Below, piece after piece: positions 54,559 to 63,909 of a stretch of DNA of 64,000 nucleotides (the first letter of the stretch is position 1; the number at the start of each line of letters is the position of its first letter). The notes beneath the pieces were generated by a model, which searched no databases, was not told where the DNA came from, and was given only the letters and a program-made list of their open reading frames with translations. Position numbers and translations under genes: made by a program. The DNA lies in assembly GCF_946227985.1 (NCBI RefSeq), contig NZ_CAMKGL010000016.1, positions 1 through 64,000 of the forward strand, given 5' to 3'. The stretch is from Serratia quinivorans (GTDB taxonomy: Bacteria > Pseudomonadota > Gammaproteobacteria > Enterobacterales > Enterobacteriaceae).

Positions 54559-55659
54559 ATGAAACGTCTTTGGATATTGCCCACCACCCTGCTGCTGGCC
54601 GGTGCCGCCTCATCCGCCTGGGCCGATGCCTATCTCGACCAGGCCACGGCGGCGGTCGCCAAGGCCACCGCCAGCGTCACCCAGTGGGATGGCCCCACCA
54701 GCGGCCCGCAGTTGCAGGCCAACAAGAAAATCATCTTTATCGCTTCGGACATGAAAAACGGCGGCGTGCAGGGCGTGCAGGAAGGGCTGAGCGAAGCGGC
54801 GAAAGCGGCCGGCTGGAAATTGGAAACCCTGGATGGCGGCGGCTCAGTGAAAGATCAGCTGGCTTCACTGAACCAGGCAATTGCCCAGAAGCCAGACGGT
54901 ATCGTAATCGGCGGCTGGAACCCGAACGTAGCCAAGATCCCGCTGAAAAAAGCCATCCAGCAAGGCATTGTGCTGACCGGCTGGCATGCGGTGCCTGAGC
55001 CGGGGCCAATCGCCAGGTACAACGTGTTTTACAATGTCACCTCCGACTCCAATGACGTAGCTCGCATCGCCGCCCAGTATGCGGTGGTGCAGTCCGGCGG
55101 CAAGGCCAGCGTGTTGATCTTTACCGATTCGCTGTACCAAATCGCGCTGGACAAAGCCAACGTAATGAAAGAGGAAATCGGCAAATGCAGTGGCTGCAAG
55201 GTGGTCGAGTTTATCGACACCCCGCTGGCGGATACCGCCAACCGCATGCCGGCCATGACTTTCAGCCTGCTGCAAAAATACGGTGACCAGTTCCAGTACG
55301 CGCTGGCCATTAACGATCTGTATTTTGATTTTATGGCCCCGGCGCTGAAAACCGCGGGCAAAGGCGGCAACAATGCGCCCTACAGCATCTCGGCCGGGGA
55401 CGGCTCTATTTCCGCCTACCAACGCATCCGCTCTGGGGGTAGCCAATCGGCTACGGTACCGGAACCGCTTAAACTGCACGGCTGGCAACTGCTGGATGAG
55501 TTTAACCGCGCCTTCGCCAAACAGCCGCCTTCCGGCTACGTCACCCCGGCGCACCTGGTGACCCGCGACAATATCGCTGCCGACGGTGGCAGCAGCAACC
55601 TGTATGACCCGCAAAATGATTATCAGGGCCACTACAAAGCCATTTGGGGCGTGAAGTAA
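54559..55659 (+). CDS. Periplasmic sugar-binding protein
   Basis: The 366-residue protein has a signal peptide (MKRLWILPTTLLLAGAASSAWA) and a type I binding fold (KIIFIASDMKNGGVQGVQEG, ASLNQAIAQKPDGIVIGGWNPN, TPLADTANRMPAMTFSLLQKYG). It captures the substrate for the adjacent ABC permease. It is followed by a lactonase gene, which suggests a lactone or sugar acid as ligand; this is inference. Two Cys in GKCSGCK are unusual for this group and may form a disulfide. Confidence 0.9.
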   Translation: MKRLWILPTTLLLAGAASSAWADAYLDQATAAVAKATASVTQWDGPTSGPQLQANKKIIFIASDMKNGGVQGVQEGLSEAAKAAGWKLETLDGGGSVKDQLASLNQAIAQKPDGIVIGGWNPNVAKIPLKKAIQQGIVLTGWHAVPEPGPIARYNVFYNVTSDSNDVARIAAQYAVVQSGGKASVLIFTDSLYQIALDKANVMKEEIGKCSGCKVVEFIDTPLADTANRMPAMTFSLLQKYGDQFQYALAINDLYFDFMAPALKTAGKGGNNAPYSISAGDGSISAYQRIRSGGSQSATVPEPLKLHGWQLLDEFNRAFAKQPPSGYVTPAHLVTRDNIAADGGSSNLYDPQNDYQGHYKAIWGVK

Positions 55660-55670
55660 GCGGAGGCAGC

Positions 55671-56531
55671 ATGAACCCACTGATGACAGGTCGCCCGCTT
55701 GAACGCCTGTGTTCACCGGCCATTTGGGCCGAGGGGCCGGTGTGGCTGCCGCTGCAGGATGCGGTGGTGTTCAGCGACGTGAAAGGCAACCGCATGTTCC
55801 ACTGGTCGCGACAGGGAGAACTGAGCCTGTGGCGCTCCCCGTCGCACTATGCCAACGGCAATGCGCGCGATGCCGAAGGACGGGTGATCAGCTGCGAACA
55901 CGGGCGGCGCGGTATCAGCCGCACCGAAAGCAACGGTGAGATGCAAATGCTGGTCGATCGGGTAGACGGCAAGCGCTTCAACTCCCCCAATGACCTGGTG
56001 GTTCGCTCCGATGGCACCCTTTGGTTTACCGACCCGCCCTATGGCATTACCGGGGATGAAGAGGGTTACAAATCGGAAAGCCAGATCATCGGCTGCTACC
56101 TCTACTGTTTTGATCCGCGCGACGGCTCGCTGAACATTGCCGCCAGTGACCTGCAGCGGCCAAACGGCCTGGCGTTCTCACCGGATGAGTCACTGTTATA
56201 TGTGGCGGACATGTCGATCGTTGATTTCCCGACCCTCGGGCGCAGTGAACTGCGGGTGTATCAGGTCAATGGGCGTGAACTGGACGCCGGTCGGCGTTTC
56301 GTCAGCGTAGCGCCCGGCTTCCCGGACGGCTTTTGTGTTGATGCGATCGGTAACCTGTTTTGCAGCTGTGCCGATGGGGTACTGATCTTCAACAGCCAGG
56401 GGAAACAGCTCGGTAAGATTGAGGTGCCGGAACGCGTCTCTAACTGCACCTTCGGTGGGCCGGACGGCAATGAGTTGTACATTACCGCCACCACCTCGTT
56501 ATACCGCATGGTGCTGAATACTCGCGGATAA
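55671..56531 (+). CDS. SMP-30/gluconolactonase-family lactonase
   Basis: The 286-residue protein is a six-bladed beta-propeller of the SMP-30/gluconolaconase family. Metal ligands are expected in CSPAIWAEGPVW (Glu), NSPNDLVVRSDG (Asn) and FSPDESLLYVAD (Asp). The ATG at 55671 has GGAGG upstream. No signal peptide is seen, so it works inside the cell. Its position after the ABC transporter suggests that it opens an imported lactone before YiaK acts on the acid. Confidence 0.88.
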   Translation: MNPLMTGRPLERLCSPAIWAEGPVWLPLQDAVVFSDVKGNRMFHWSRQGELSLWRSPSHYANGNARDAEGRVISCEHGRRGISRTESNGEMQMLVDRVDGKRFNSPNDLVVRSDGTLWFTDPPYGITGDEEGYKSESQIIGCYLYCFDPRDGSLNIAASDLQRPNGLAFSPDESLLYVADMSIVDFPTLGRSELRVYQVNGRELDAGRRFVSVAPGFPDGFCVDAIGNLFCSCADGVLIFNSQGKQLGKIEVPERVSNCTFGGPDGNELYITATTSLYRMVLNTRG

Positions 56532-56549
56532 CGGGGAAAAATGATGTTG

Positions 56550-56574
56550 GCAGAGCGGGCCTGTTCCGCTCTGC
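56550..56574 (+). terminator. Terminator after the lactonase gene
   Basis: GCAGAGCGG and CCGCTCTGC form a hairpin followed by TTTGCC. It closes the ABC-lactonase operon before the yiaK promoter. Confidence 0.55.
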
Positions 56575-56608
56575 TTTGCCACGTCTGAAGCACGCCAACG
56601 CCCCAAAA

Positions 56609-56624
56609 TGTGTTGTCGATCACA
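56609..56624. promoter_or_regulatory. Likely CRP site before yiaK
   Basis: TGTGTTGTCGATCACA matches TGTGA-N6-TCACA except for one base. It lies about 100 bp before the YiaJ operator-2 centre. CRP activation is known for E. coli yiaK-S. Confidence 0.6.
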
Positions 56625-56715
56625 AATCCATCAGATTAATTTAACACACTGTTTTATATAAATAACTTTCTCCTCCGTCGCTTTGACTTCGTTTAACCGC
56701 AGGTATAGCATTTAT

Positions 56716-56745
56716 TTGAAATGCAATTCCGTATAATGAAATTCA
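56716..56745 (+). promoter_or_regulatory. Candidate YiaJ operator 2 (yiaK promoter)
   Basis: The 30-bp site shares 25 positions with the site at 51821-51850, including both GAAAT blocks and CGTATA at the centre. It lies about 43 bp before yiaK. Confidence 0.7.
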
Positions 56746-56787
56746 GAGAACATAAAACAAACAAATGCACCGTGGCGGAGAATCAGC

Positions 56788-57786
56788 ATGAGAGTGAGTT
56801 ACACCGATCTAAAGCAGCAATTCAAACGCGTGCTATTGGCGCGGGGCGTGGCGGAAGGCACCGCCGATGACTGTGCCGGTATGTTCGCCGATACCTCCGC
56901 CAGCGGCGTTTACTCCCACGGCGTTAACCGTTTCCCACGTTTTATTCAGCAGTTGGACGCTGGCGATATTGTGCCGGACGCCGAGCCCAGCAAGCTGCTG
57001 TCGCTGGGTGCAATTGAGCAATGGGACGCCCATCAGGGCATAGGTAACCTCACCGCCCGCAAAATGATGGATCGCGCCATGCAGTTAGCCGACGGCCACG
57101 GCATCGGGCTGGTGGCCCTGCGTAATGCCAACCACTGGATGCGCGGCGGCGGCTACGGCTGGCAAGCGGCAGAGAAAGGCTATATCGGCATTTGCTGGAC
57201 CAACTCAGCAGCAGTGATGCCGCCCTGGGGGGCCAAAGAGTGCCGCATCGGCACCAATCCATTGATCGTCGCGGTGCCGGGTAACCCAATCACCATGGTG
57301 GATATGTCGATGTCGATGTTCTCCTATGGCGCGCTGGAGCTGAACCGGCTGGCGGGCAAAACCCTGCCAGTGGACGGCGGCTTTGACAACGACGGGCAAT
57401 TGACGCGCGATCCGGCCACCATTGAAGAGAACCGTCGCATTCTTCCAATGGGCTACTGGAAAGGATCGGCGCTGTCGGTCGTGCTGGATATGATCGCCAC
57501 CCTGCTTTCCGGCGGATCTTCAGTCGCGGACGTCACCGAGGACAACAGTGACGAGTACGGCGTGTCACAGGTGTTTATCGCCATTGAGATCGAACGCTTG
57601 ATCGACGGTGCCACTCGCGATGCAAAACTGCAGCGCATCATGGACTACATCACCAGCGCCGAACGCGATAACCCGGAGGTGGCTATCCGCCTGCCGGGCC
57701 ATAAATTCCCACGTATTCATGCAGAAAACATGCGTGACGGCATTCCGGTGGATGAGCGCGTCTGGGCGCGCATTCAGGCGCTGTAA
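56788..57786 (+). CDS. yiaK: 2,3-diketo-L-gulonate reductase YiaK
   Basis: YiaK reduces 2,3-diketo-L-gulonate to 3-keto-L-gulonate with NADH. The 332-residue protein belongs to the malate/L-lactate dehydrogenase type 2 family: [15 protein letters not shown] holds the catalytic His, and [26 protein letters not shown] is typical. Length equals E. coli YiaK (332). It is the first gene of the second operon of the island and the only enzyme that ties it firmly to diketogulonate. Confidence 0.93.
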   Translation: MRVSYTDLKQQFKRVLLARGVAEGTADDCAGMFADTSASGVYSHGVNRFPRFIQQLDAGDIVPDAEPSKLLSLGAIEQWDAHQGIGNLTARKMMDRAMQLADGHGIGLVALRNANHWMRGGGYGWQAAEKGYIGICWTNSAAVMPPWGAKECRIGTNPLIVAVPGNPITMVDMSMSMFSYGALELNRLAGKTLPVDGGFDNDGQLTRDPATIEENRRILPMGYWKGSALSVVLDMIATLLSGGSSVADVTEDNSDEYGVSQVFIAIEIERLIDGATRDAKLQRIMDYITSAERDNPEVAIRLPGHKFPRIHAENMRDGIPVDERVWARIQAL

Positions 57787-57799
57787 CAGGAGAAACACC

Positions 57800-58270
57800 A
57801 TGATCTTCGGCCATATCGCCAATACCTCAGCGGAGCACTACCCGGCACCGGTGGCTCACGCCATCGCCTATTTGCAAGGCACGGATTTCAGCGCACTGCC
57901 CGCCGGACGTTATCAGGATCCCGCGACCGGCTATGTAGTACAGGTGCTGGATCTGCACACCCAGCAACCGAGCGCTCTGCGGCCCGAAGTGCACCGTCAA
58001 AATGTTGATGTGCAGTTTCTGGTCAGCGGCAGCGAATTGATCGGCGTGGCGGCGGATCGTGGCGATAACCCGATCCACCAGGAATTACTGGCGCAGCGCG
58101 ACATTATTTTTTATCAGGACGTCGCGGATGAATCCTGGTTAACCATGCAGCCCGGTAATTTTGCGGTATTTTTCCCGCAGGATGTTCATCGCCCGGCCTG
58201 TATTCATCAACAACCCTGCGATATTCGTAAAGTAGTGGTGAAAATACCGCTGGCATTATTTAGCGCCTGA
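57800..58270 (+). CDS. yiaL: YiaL family protein (YhcH/YjgK/YiaL)
   Basis: The 156-residue protein is a cupin-like barrel of the YhcH/YjgK/YiaL group (RPEVHRQNVDVQFLVSGSE, FAVFFPQDVHRPACI), with His and Glu residues suited for metal binding. It occurs in sugar-acid operons and may process an anomer or an intermediate; its reaction is unproven. The ATG at 57800 follows AGGAG. It follows yiaK as in E. coli. Confidence 0.9.
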   Translation: MIFGHIANTSAEHYPAPVAHAIAYLQGTDFSALPAGRYQDPATGYVVQVLDLHTQQPSALRPEVHRQNVDVQFLVSGSELIGVAADRGDNPIHQELLAQRDIIFYQDVADESWLTMQPGNFAVFFPQDVHRPACIHQQPCDIRKVVVKIPLALFSA

Positions 58271-58378
58271 CCGACAGCAAAGAAATCAAAGATAAAAATC
58301 ATCGGCCTACGGGCGGGTGTGGGCGCCCCTGCGCCTTAAACCACCAAAACAATAAAATCTGACCCTACAGGTGTATAT

Positions 58379-59674
58379 ATGAATATTGCCTCTGTTTCTG
58401 TCACTCAAAACCCGGCGATCCCCAAATTACGCTGGCTGCGGATCGTGCCGCCGATCCTGATCACCTGCATTATTTCCTATATGGACCGGGTGAATATCGC
58501 CTTCGCCATGCCCGGTGGTATGGATGCCGAGCTGGGTATTACCGCCTCGATGGCCGGTTTGGCCGGCGGCATCTTCTTTATCGGTTATCTGTTCCTGCAG
58601 GTGCCCGGCGGCAAGTTGGCGGTGTACGGCAACGGCAAGAAATTCATCGGGTGGTCGCTGCTGGCCTGGGCGATTATTTCGGTGCTGACCGGGCTGGTCA
58701 GTAACCAGTACCAACTGTTGTTCCTGCGCTTTGCCCTGGGTGTCTCCGAGGGCGGCATGTTGCCGGTGGTGCTGACCATGATCAGCAACTGGTTCCCGGA
58801 CAAGGAACGCGGCCGTGCCAACGCCATCGTCATTATGTTCGTGCCGATCGCCGGTATTCTCACCGCCCCGCTGTCCGGCTGGATCATCACCGTCTGGGAC
58901 TGGCGTATGCTGTTTCTGGTGGAAGGCGCGCTGTCGCTGGTGGTAATGGTGCTGTGGTACTTCACCATCAGCAACCGTCCGCAGGAGGCCAGGTGGATTT
59001 CAGCAGCGGAAAAAGACTACCTGATCAAAACGTTGCATGACGAACAGCTGCTGATCAAAGGCAAAACGGTGCGCAACGCCTCGCTGCGCCGGGTGTTGGG
59101 CGACAAGATCATGTGGCAGCTGATCCTGGTTAACTTCTTCTACCAGACCGGGATTTACGGCTACACCCTGTGGCTGCCGACCATCCTCAAGGGGCTGACC
59201 AACGGCAACATGGAGCAGGTCGGCATGCTGGCGATTCTGCCCTACATCGGTGCCATCTTCGGCATGCTGGTGATTTCCTCACTCTCCGATCGTACCGGAA
59301 AACGCAAAATCTTCGTCGCGCTGCCGCTGGCCTGCTTCGCCATCTGCATGGCGCTGTCGGTGCTGTTGAAAGATCACATCTGGTGGTCTTACGCGGCGCT
59401 GGTCGGCTGTGGGGTATTCATCCAGGCCGCCGCCGGGGTGTTTTGGACCATTCCTCCCAAACTGTTCAATGCCGAAGTGGCCGGTGGGGCACGCGGCGTG
59501 ATCAACGCGCTGGGCAACCTGGGCGGTTTCTGCGGCCCTTATATGGTCGGCGTATTGATCAGCCTGTTCAGCAAGGACGTCGGCGTTTACAGCCTGGCGG
59601 TATCACTGGCCATTGCCTCGGTGCTGGCGCTGATGCTGCCGAACAAATGCGACCACAGCGCGAGGGCCGAATAA
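58379..59674 (+). CDS. MFS sugar-acid transporter (anion:cation symporter type)
   Basis: The 431-residue protein has twelve helices and the features of the ACS family (hexuronate, phthalate and tartrate carriers): MDRVNIAFAMPGGMDAELGI, FFIGYLFLQVPGGKLA and RFALGVSEGGMLPVVL. In E. coli the same place is taken by the TRAP transporter yiaMNO, so this is a substitution of transporter class. It overlaps lyxK by one base (TAATG). It likely imports a sugar acid such as diketogulonate. Confidence 0.9.
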   Translation: MNIASVSVTQNPAIPKLRWLRIVPPILITCIISYMDRVNIAFAMPGGMDAELGITASMAGLAGGIFFIGYLFLQVPGGKLAVYGNGKKFIGWSLLAWAIISVLTGLVSNQYQLLFLRFALGVSEGGMLPVVLTMISNWFPDKERGRANAIVIMFVPIAGILTAPLSGWIITVWDWRMLFLVEGALSLVVMVLWYFTISNRPQEARWISAAEKDYLIKTLHDEQLLIKGKTVRNASLRRVLGDKIMWQLILVNFFYQTGIYGYTLWLPTILKGLTNGNMEQVGMLAILPYIGAIFGMLVISSLSDRTGKRKIFVALPLACFAICMALSVLLKDHIWWSYAALVGCGVFIQAAAGVFWTIPPKLFNAEVAGGARGVINALGNLGGFCGPYMVGVLISLFSKDVGVYSLAVSLAIASVLALMLPNKCDHSARAE

Positions 59675-61164
59675 TGGACTATTGGTTGGGGCTGGACTGC
59701 GGCGGCACCTTTATCAAAGCCGGGCTGTATGACCGTCAGGGGGCTGAGCTGGGCATCGCTCGCCGCAACCTGGAAATTATCTCGCCCCAGCCCGGCTGGG
59801 CGGAGCGGGACATGCCTGCGCTGTGGCACACCGCTGCCGAGGTGATCCGCGAGCTGCTGACCCGCAACCAGATTGCCGCCGGGGATATTCAGGCGGTCGG
59901 CATCTCGGCGCAGGGCAAAGGGGCGTTTCTGCTGGACCAGCAAGGGCAGCCACTGGGCAATGCCATGCTGTCTTCTGACCAGCGCGCACTGACGCTGGTG
60001 CAGGAATGGCAAAAACGGGGCGTGCCGCAAGCGCTGTATCCGCAGACCCGGCAAACGCTGTGGACCGGCCACCCGGTGTCGCTGCTGCGCTGGGTTCGGC
60101 AACATCAGCCGGAACGTTACCGCCAGATCGGCAGCGTGCTGATGGCCCACGATTATCTGCGCTACTGCCTGACCGGCGAGTTGGCCTGTGAAGAAACCAA
60201 TATCTCCGAATCCAATCTTTACCATATGGCCGACGGTCGCTATGACCCTGCGCTGGCACAGCTGCTGGGCATTGGCGACATCATGCCCACCCTGCCGCCG
60301 ATTGTCGGTTCGGCCGAAATCGCCGGACGGATCAACGCCGCCGCTGCAAAGACAACCGGGCTATTGGCAGGTACGCCAGTGGTCGGCGGGCTGTTCGATG
60401 TGGTGTCCACCGCGCTGTGCGCCGGGTTACACGACGAAACGCGGCTCAACGCAGTGATGGGCACCTGGTCGGTTACCAGCGGCATTACCGACAAAATCAC
60501 CGACGGTTTCGACCACCCGTTTGTTTATGGTCGCCACGCCGAAGCCGGCAAATACATTGTGCACGAAGCCAGCCCAACCTCTGCCGCCAACCTGGAGTGG
60601 TTCTGCCGACAATGGGGGCTGCAGGACTACGCCCAGCTCAACGACTGGGTGGCAACGCTGCCGAAAGCCGACAGCCGCCTGCTGTTTGTTCCCTTCCTGT
60701 ACGGCTCCAACGCCGGGCTCGGCCTGAGCGCCAGCTTCCACGGCATGCAGGCCTTCCACCAGCGCGAGCATTTGGTACAGGCGATTTATGAAGGCGTGGT
60801 GTTCTGCCATATGACCCACCTCAACCGCATGCGGCAACGCTTCCCTGCGGCTACCGCGCTGCGCGTCACCGGCGGTCCGGCCAAATCCGCCCCCTGGATG
60901 CAAATGTTCGCCGACGTCAGCGGCCTGCCGGTGGAACTGCCGCAGGTGGAAGAAACCGGCTGCCTGGGGGCAGCCATGGCGGCAATGGTCGGCAGCGGCG
61001 TATTCAGCGATTTCACCGCCGCCCAGCGAGCGCTGGCACCGCGCATCGAACGGGTGCTGCCGGACTCAGCAGCAGCAGAGGCTTACGGTAAAAAATATCA
61101 ATGTTATGAGGCGCTGATAGCCACGCTGCAAACGCTCAATCAACCCGGTAAGGAGGCCCTATGA
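59674..61164 (+). CDS. lyxK: L-xylulose/3-keto-L-gulonate kinase LyxK
   Basis: LyxK phosphorylates L-xylulose and, in this route, 3-keto-L-gulonate. The 496-residue FGGY kinase has the phosphate-binding GLDCGGTFIKAGLYD at the N-terminus, ERDMPALWHTAAEVIRE, and the C-terminal VTGGPAKSAPWMQMFADV motif. The start at 59674 fits the E. coli length (498); an open frame far upstream is chance. The next gene overlaps by four bases. Confidence 0.93.
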   Translation: MDYWLGLDCGGTFIKAGLYDRQGAELGIARRNLEIISPQPGWAERDMPALWHTAAEVIRELLTRNQIAAGDIQAVGISAQGKGAFLLDQQGQPLGNAMLSSDQRALTLVQEWQKRGVPQALYPQTRQTLWTGHPVSLLRWVRQHQPERYRQIGSVLMAHDYLRYCLTGELACEETNISESNLYHMADGRYDPALAQLLGIGDIMPTLPPIVGSAEIAGRINAAAAKTTGLLAGTPVVGGLFDVVSTALCAGLHDETRLNAVMGTWSVTSGITDKITDGFDHPFVYGRHAEAGKYIVHEASPTSAANLEWFCRQWGLQDYAQLNDWVATLPKADSRLLFVPFLYGSNAGLGLSASFHGMQAFHQREHLVQAIYEGVVFCHMTHLNRMRQRFPAATALRVTGGPAKSAPWMQMFADVSGLPVELPQVEETGCLGAAMAAMVGSGVFSDFTAAQRALAPRIERVLPDSAAAEAYGKKYQCYEALIATLQTLNQPGKEAL

Positions 61165-61817
61165 GCAACAAACCGCGTCTGCAACTGGCGCTCGATCACA
61201 CCCGGCTGGACGCCGCCCTGCAAACGGCAGAACGCCTGCAGCCGCACGTCGACATTATCGAGGCCGGCACCATTTTATGCATCAGCGCCGGTATCCAGGC
61301 GGTGAGCGCGCTGCGTGAACGCTGCCCACAACATACGCTGGTGGCCGACCTGAAAGTGGCCGATGCCGGTGGCACGCTGGCGCAGCAGGCCTTCAGCCAC
61401 GGTGCCAACTGGATGACGGTGATCTGCGCCGCGCCGTTAGCCACCATGAGCAGCGCGCTGGAGGTGGCGCAACAGCACCAGGGCGAGATCCAGATTGAGC
61501 TGTTCGGCCGCTGGACGCTGGACGATGCCCGGCAGTGGCGCGAGCTTGGCATCCGCCAGGCTATCTACCACCGTGGCCGCGACGCCCAGGCCAGCGGACA
61601 AACCTGGGGCCGGCAGGATTTGGATCTGATGAAAGCGTTGTCGGATCTGGGCATTGAGCTGTCGGTCACTGGCGGCATCACCCCGACCGATTTACCGCTG
61701 TTTAAGGACATCGCCGTCACCGCTTTTATCGTCGGCCGGGCGTTGGCAGAAGCGGCCGATCCGCTGGCCGCTGCCGGTCAGTTCCGCACCGTCATTGATG
61801 ACATCTGGAGAAGTTGA
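61161..61817 (+). CDS. 3-keto-L-gulonate-6-phosphate decarboxylase (UlaD/SgbH type)
   Basis: The enzyme turns 3-keto-L-gulonate 6-phosphate into L-xylulose 5-phosphate. The 218-residue protein is an orotidine-phosphate-decarboxylase fold barrel. Catalytic residues are in [25 protein letters not shown] and [11 protein letters not shown] (Asp-x-Lys-x-x-Asp). The phosphate site is in [13 protein letters not shown]. Both UlaD and SgbH fit; position in a yiaK-lyxK operon favours the SgbH (YiaQ) counterpart. Confidence 0.9.
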   Translation: MSNKPRLQLALDHTRLDAALQTAERLQPHVDIIEAGTILCISAGIQAVSALRERCPQHTLVADLKVADAGGTLAQQAFSHGANWMTVICAAPLATMSSALEVAQQHQGEIQIELFGRWTLDDARQWRELGIRQAIYHRGRDAQASGQTWGRQDLDLMKALSDLGIELSVTGGITPTDLPLFKDIAVTAFIVGRALAEAADPLAAAGQFRTVIDDIWRS

Positions 61818-61818
61818 T

Positions 61819-62679
61819 ATGCGCCAGCACCCATTGGGAATTTATGAAAAAGCCCTGCCGAAACACCTGACCTGGCCCGAGCGTCTGGCGCTGGCCAAGG
61901 CCTGCGGTTTTGATTTTGTCGAAATGTCAGTGGATGAAAGTGACGAACGGCTGGCACGCCTGAGCTGGAGCAAAGAACAGCGACTGTCGCTGGTCAGCGC
62001 CATGCTGGAAACCGGTATCAGCATCCCGTCGATGTGCCTGTCCGGCCACCGCCGCTTTCCGTTCGGCAGCCATGACGATGCGCTGCGCCAACGCGCCTTC
62101 GAGGTGATGGAACAGGCGATCCAACTGGCGAAGGACGTGGGTATCCGCACCATCCAGCTCGCCGGTTATGACGTCTATTACGAACAGCAGGACGAAAGCA
62201 CCCTCGCCCGCTTCACCGAGGGCATGCAATGGGCGGTCGAACGCGCCGCCGCCGCCCAGGTGATGCTGGCGGTGGAAATCATGGACACCGCGTTTATGAA
62301 CTCAATCAGCAAGTGGAAGGCATGGGATACCTGCCTGGCATCGCCGTGGTTCACGGTCTATCCGGACGTCGGCAATCTCAGCGCCTGGGGCAATGACGTG
62401 GCGCAGGAGCTGGCGCTGGGCATTGACCGCATCGCCGCCATCCATCTGAAAGACACCTATCCGGTCACCGAAAGCTCGCCGGGACAGTTCCGTGACGTGC
62501 CCTTTGGCGAAGGCTGCGTCGACTTCGTCGCGCTATTCCGCACGCTGAAACAGCTTAACTATCGCGGCGCTTTCCTGATCGAGATGTGGACCGAGAAAGC
62601 CGAAGAGCCGGTGGCTGAAATCGTACAGGCACGCCGTTGGATCGAACAGAAAATGCAACAAGGGGGTATGACATGCTAA
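61819..62679 (+). CDS. L-xylulose-5-phosphate 3-epimerase (UlaE/SgbU type)
   Basis: The 286-residue TIM barrel turns L-xylulose 5-phosphate into L-ribulose 5-phosphate. It starts [33 protein letters not shown], as in UlaE. Metal ligands are expected at the Glu of [11 protein letters not shown], the Asp of [18 protein letters not shown] and the final Glu in IEMWTE. The ATG at 61819 lies one base past the previous gene; a long upstream extension is not real. It overlaps the next gene by seven bases. Confidence 0.92.
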   Translation: MRQHPLGIYEKALPKHLTWPERLALAKACGFDFVEMSVDESDERLARLSWSKEQRLSLVSAMLETGISIPSMCLSGHRRFPFGSHDDALRQRAFEVMEQAIQLAKDVGIRTIQLAGYDVYYEQQDESTLARFTEGMQWAVERAAAAQVMLAVEIMDTAFMNSISKWKAWDTCLASPWFTVYPDVGNLSAWGNDVAQELALGIDRIAAIHLKDTYPVTESSPGQFRDVPFGEGCVDFVALFRTLKQLNYRGAFLIEMWTEKAEEPVAEIVQARRWIEQKMQQGGMTC

Positions 62680-63374
62680 CGCTGTCGCAGCTGAAACAAC
62701 AGGTACTGGAAGCCAACCTCGACCTGCCGCGCCATAACCTGGTGACCTTCACCTGGGGCAACGTCAGCGCGGTGGATCGCGAACGCGGGCTGGTAGTGAT
62801 CAAGCCTTCCGGCGTGGAATATGAACACATGGTGGCCGAGGACATGGTGGTGGTCAGCCTCACCAGTGGGCAAACCGTCGAGGGCAGCAAAAAGCCCTCC
62901 TCGGACACCGCCACCCATCTGGCGCTGTACCGTGAATTTGCCGATATCGGCGGCATCGTACACACCCATTCGCGCCACGCCACCATCTGGGCGCAGGCCG
63001 GGCTGGACATCCCCGCCTGGGGCACTACCCACGCCGATTATTTCTACGGTGCCATTCCCTGCACCCGGCTGATGACCGAGGACGAAATTGCGCAGGATTA
63101 CGAACTGGAGACCGGCAAGGTGATTATCGACACCTTCCACCGACGCGGTATCAGCCCGAACGCCATTCCGGCGGTGCTGGTCAATTCACACGGCCCCTTC
63201 GCCTGGGGCAAGGACGCGCACAGCGCGGTACACAACGCGGTGGTGCTGGAAGAAATTGCCTATATGGGGATTTTCTCGCGCCAGCTGACGCCGGGCATCG
63301 GCAGCATGCAGCCCGCGCTGCTGGATAAACACTACCTGCGCAAACACGGCAAGAATGCTTATTACGGGCAGTAG
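62673..63374 (+). CDS. L-ribulose-5-phosphate 4-epimerase (UlaF/SgbE/AraD family)
   Basis: The enzyme gives D-xylulose 5-phosphate, which enters the pentose phosphate pathway. The 233-residue class II aldolase-fold protein shows [15 protein letters not shown], the zinc ligands in [16 protein letters not shown] and SHGPFAWG, and ends [13 protein letters not shown]. coli has three paralogues (AraD, UlaF, SgbE); the operon setting fits SgbE. It is the last gene of the island. Confidence 0.93.
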   Translation: MLTLSQLKQQVLEANLDLPRHNLVTFTWGNVSAVDRERGLVVIKPSGVEYEHMVAEDMVVVSLTSGQTVEGSKKPSSDTATHLALYREFADIGGIVHTHSRHATIWAQAGLDIPAWGTTHADYFYGAIPCTRLMTEDEIAQDYELETGKVIIDTFHRRGISPNAIPAVLVNSHGPFAWGKDAHSAVHNAVVLEEIAYMGIFSRQLTPGIGSMQPALLDKHYLRKHGKNAYYGQ

Positions 63375-63416
63375 ATTGGCCGGGGCCCCATGATGGTTTT
63401 CGGGGCTTAACACTCT

Positions 63417-63860
63417 CTAATCGCGGTAAAAGTGCACGGCAATGTTTTTATCACCTACCGCCTTTTTCAGCCCCTCTGGCGCAATAACCTTGCCAATGGG
63501 GGTGTAGCTGTAGGATGTCTGAAACGTTTCGTAAAAAAGTACCAGGGTCTGGTGGCCGTAGAGCATCAGATCCCCTGCATGGAGGGCGCCCGGTCTGCTC
63601 TGGCGGGCGGGTAAGCTATGAGCGAGATCGGCAAATTTCTCATTGCCGTTAAGCTCTTCCATGTTCAGCGTCAGAGGGAGTTGTTCAACAAAAGCCTTGG
63701 CCGCCGCTGTATCCGACAACGAAATTTCGTATGTCTGCTGATTGATGCTCATATTGATTGTCATAGGGTTTTCCTTTTCCGTCTGACCTGGGGTAATGGC
63801 ATAAACGGGAAACAGGCCATTCACGACCAGGCAAAGTAACAGAAAGCACGGTTTATTCAT
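63417..63860 (-). CDS. Periplasmic cyclophilin-like protein
   Basis: The 147-residue protein has a signal peptide (MNKPCFLLLCLVVNGLFPVYA) and a cyclophilin-like beta-barrel domain: DTAAAKAFVEQLPLTLNMEELNGNEKFADL, then GDLMLYGHQTLVLFYETFQTSYSYTPIGKV. Family members often lie beside alpha/beta hydrolases and reductases; no activity is established. The ATG has GGAGGAG upstream. It follows the hydrolase fragment at 63910 on the same strand. Confidence 0.8.
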   Translation of the reverse strand: MNKPCFLLLCLVVNGLFPVYAITPGQTEKENPMTINMSINQQTYEISLSDTAAAKAFVEQLPLTLNMEELNGNEKFADLAHSLPARQSRPGALHAGDLMLYGHQTLVLFYETFQTSYSYTPIGKVIAPEGLKKAVGDKNIAVHFYRD

Positions 63861-63879
63861 TCCGTCTCCTCCGAAATAT

Positions 63880-63901
63880 GCCGCGCCTTTTCGGGCGCGG
63901 C
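63880..63901. terminator. Hairpin between the hydrolase and cyclophilin-like genes
   Basis: GCCGCGCC and GGCGCGGC form a stable stem. TTTTGTC follows on the plus strand, so it fits a plus-strand terminator best; on the minus strand it separates two genes. Confidence 0.55.
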
Positions 63902-63909
63902 TTTTGTCA

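Noticed and set aside
59170-59673. Upstream extension of the lyxK frame
   Set aside because: It overlaps the MFS gene in another frame. Kinase similarity begins exactly at the ATG at 59674.
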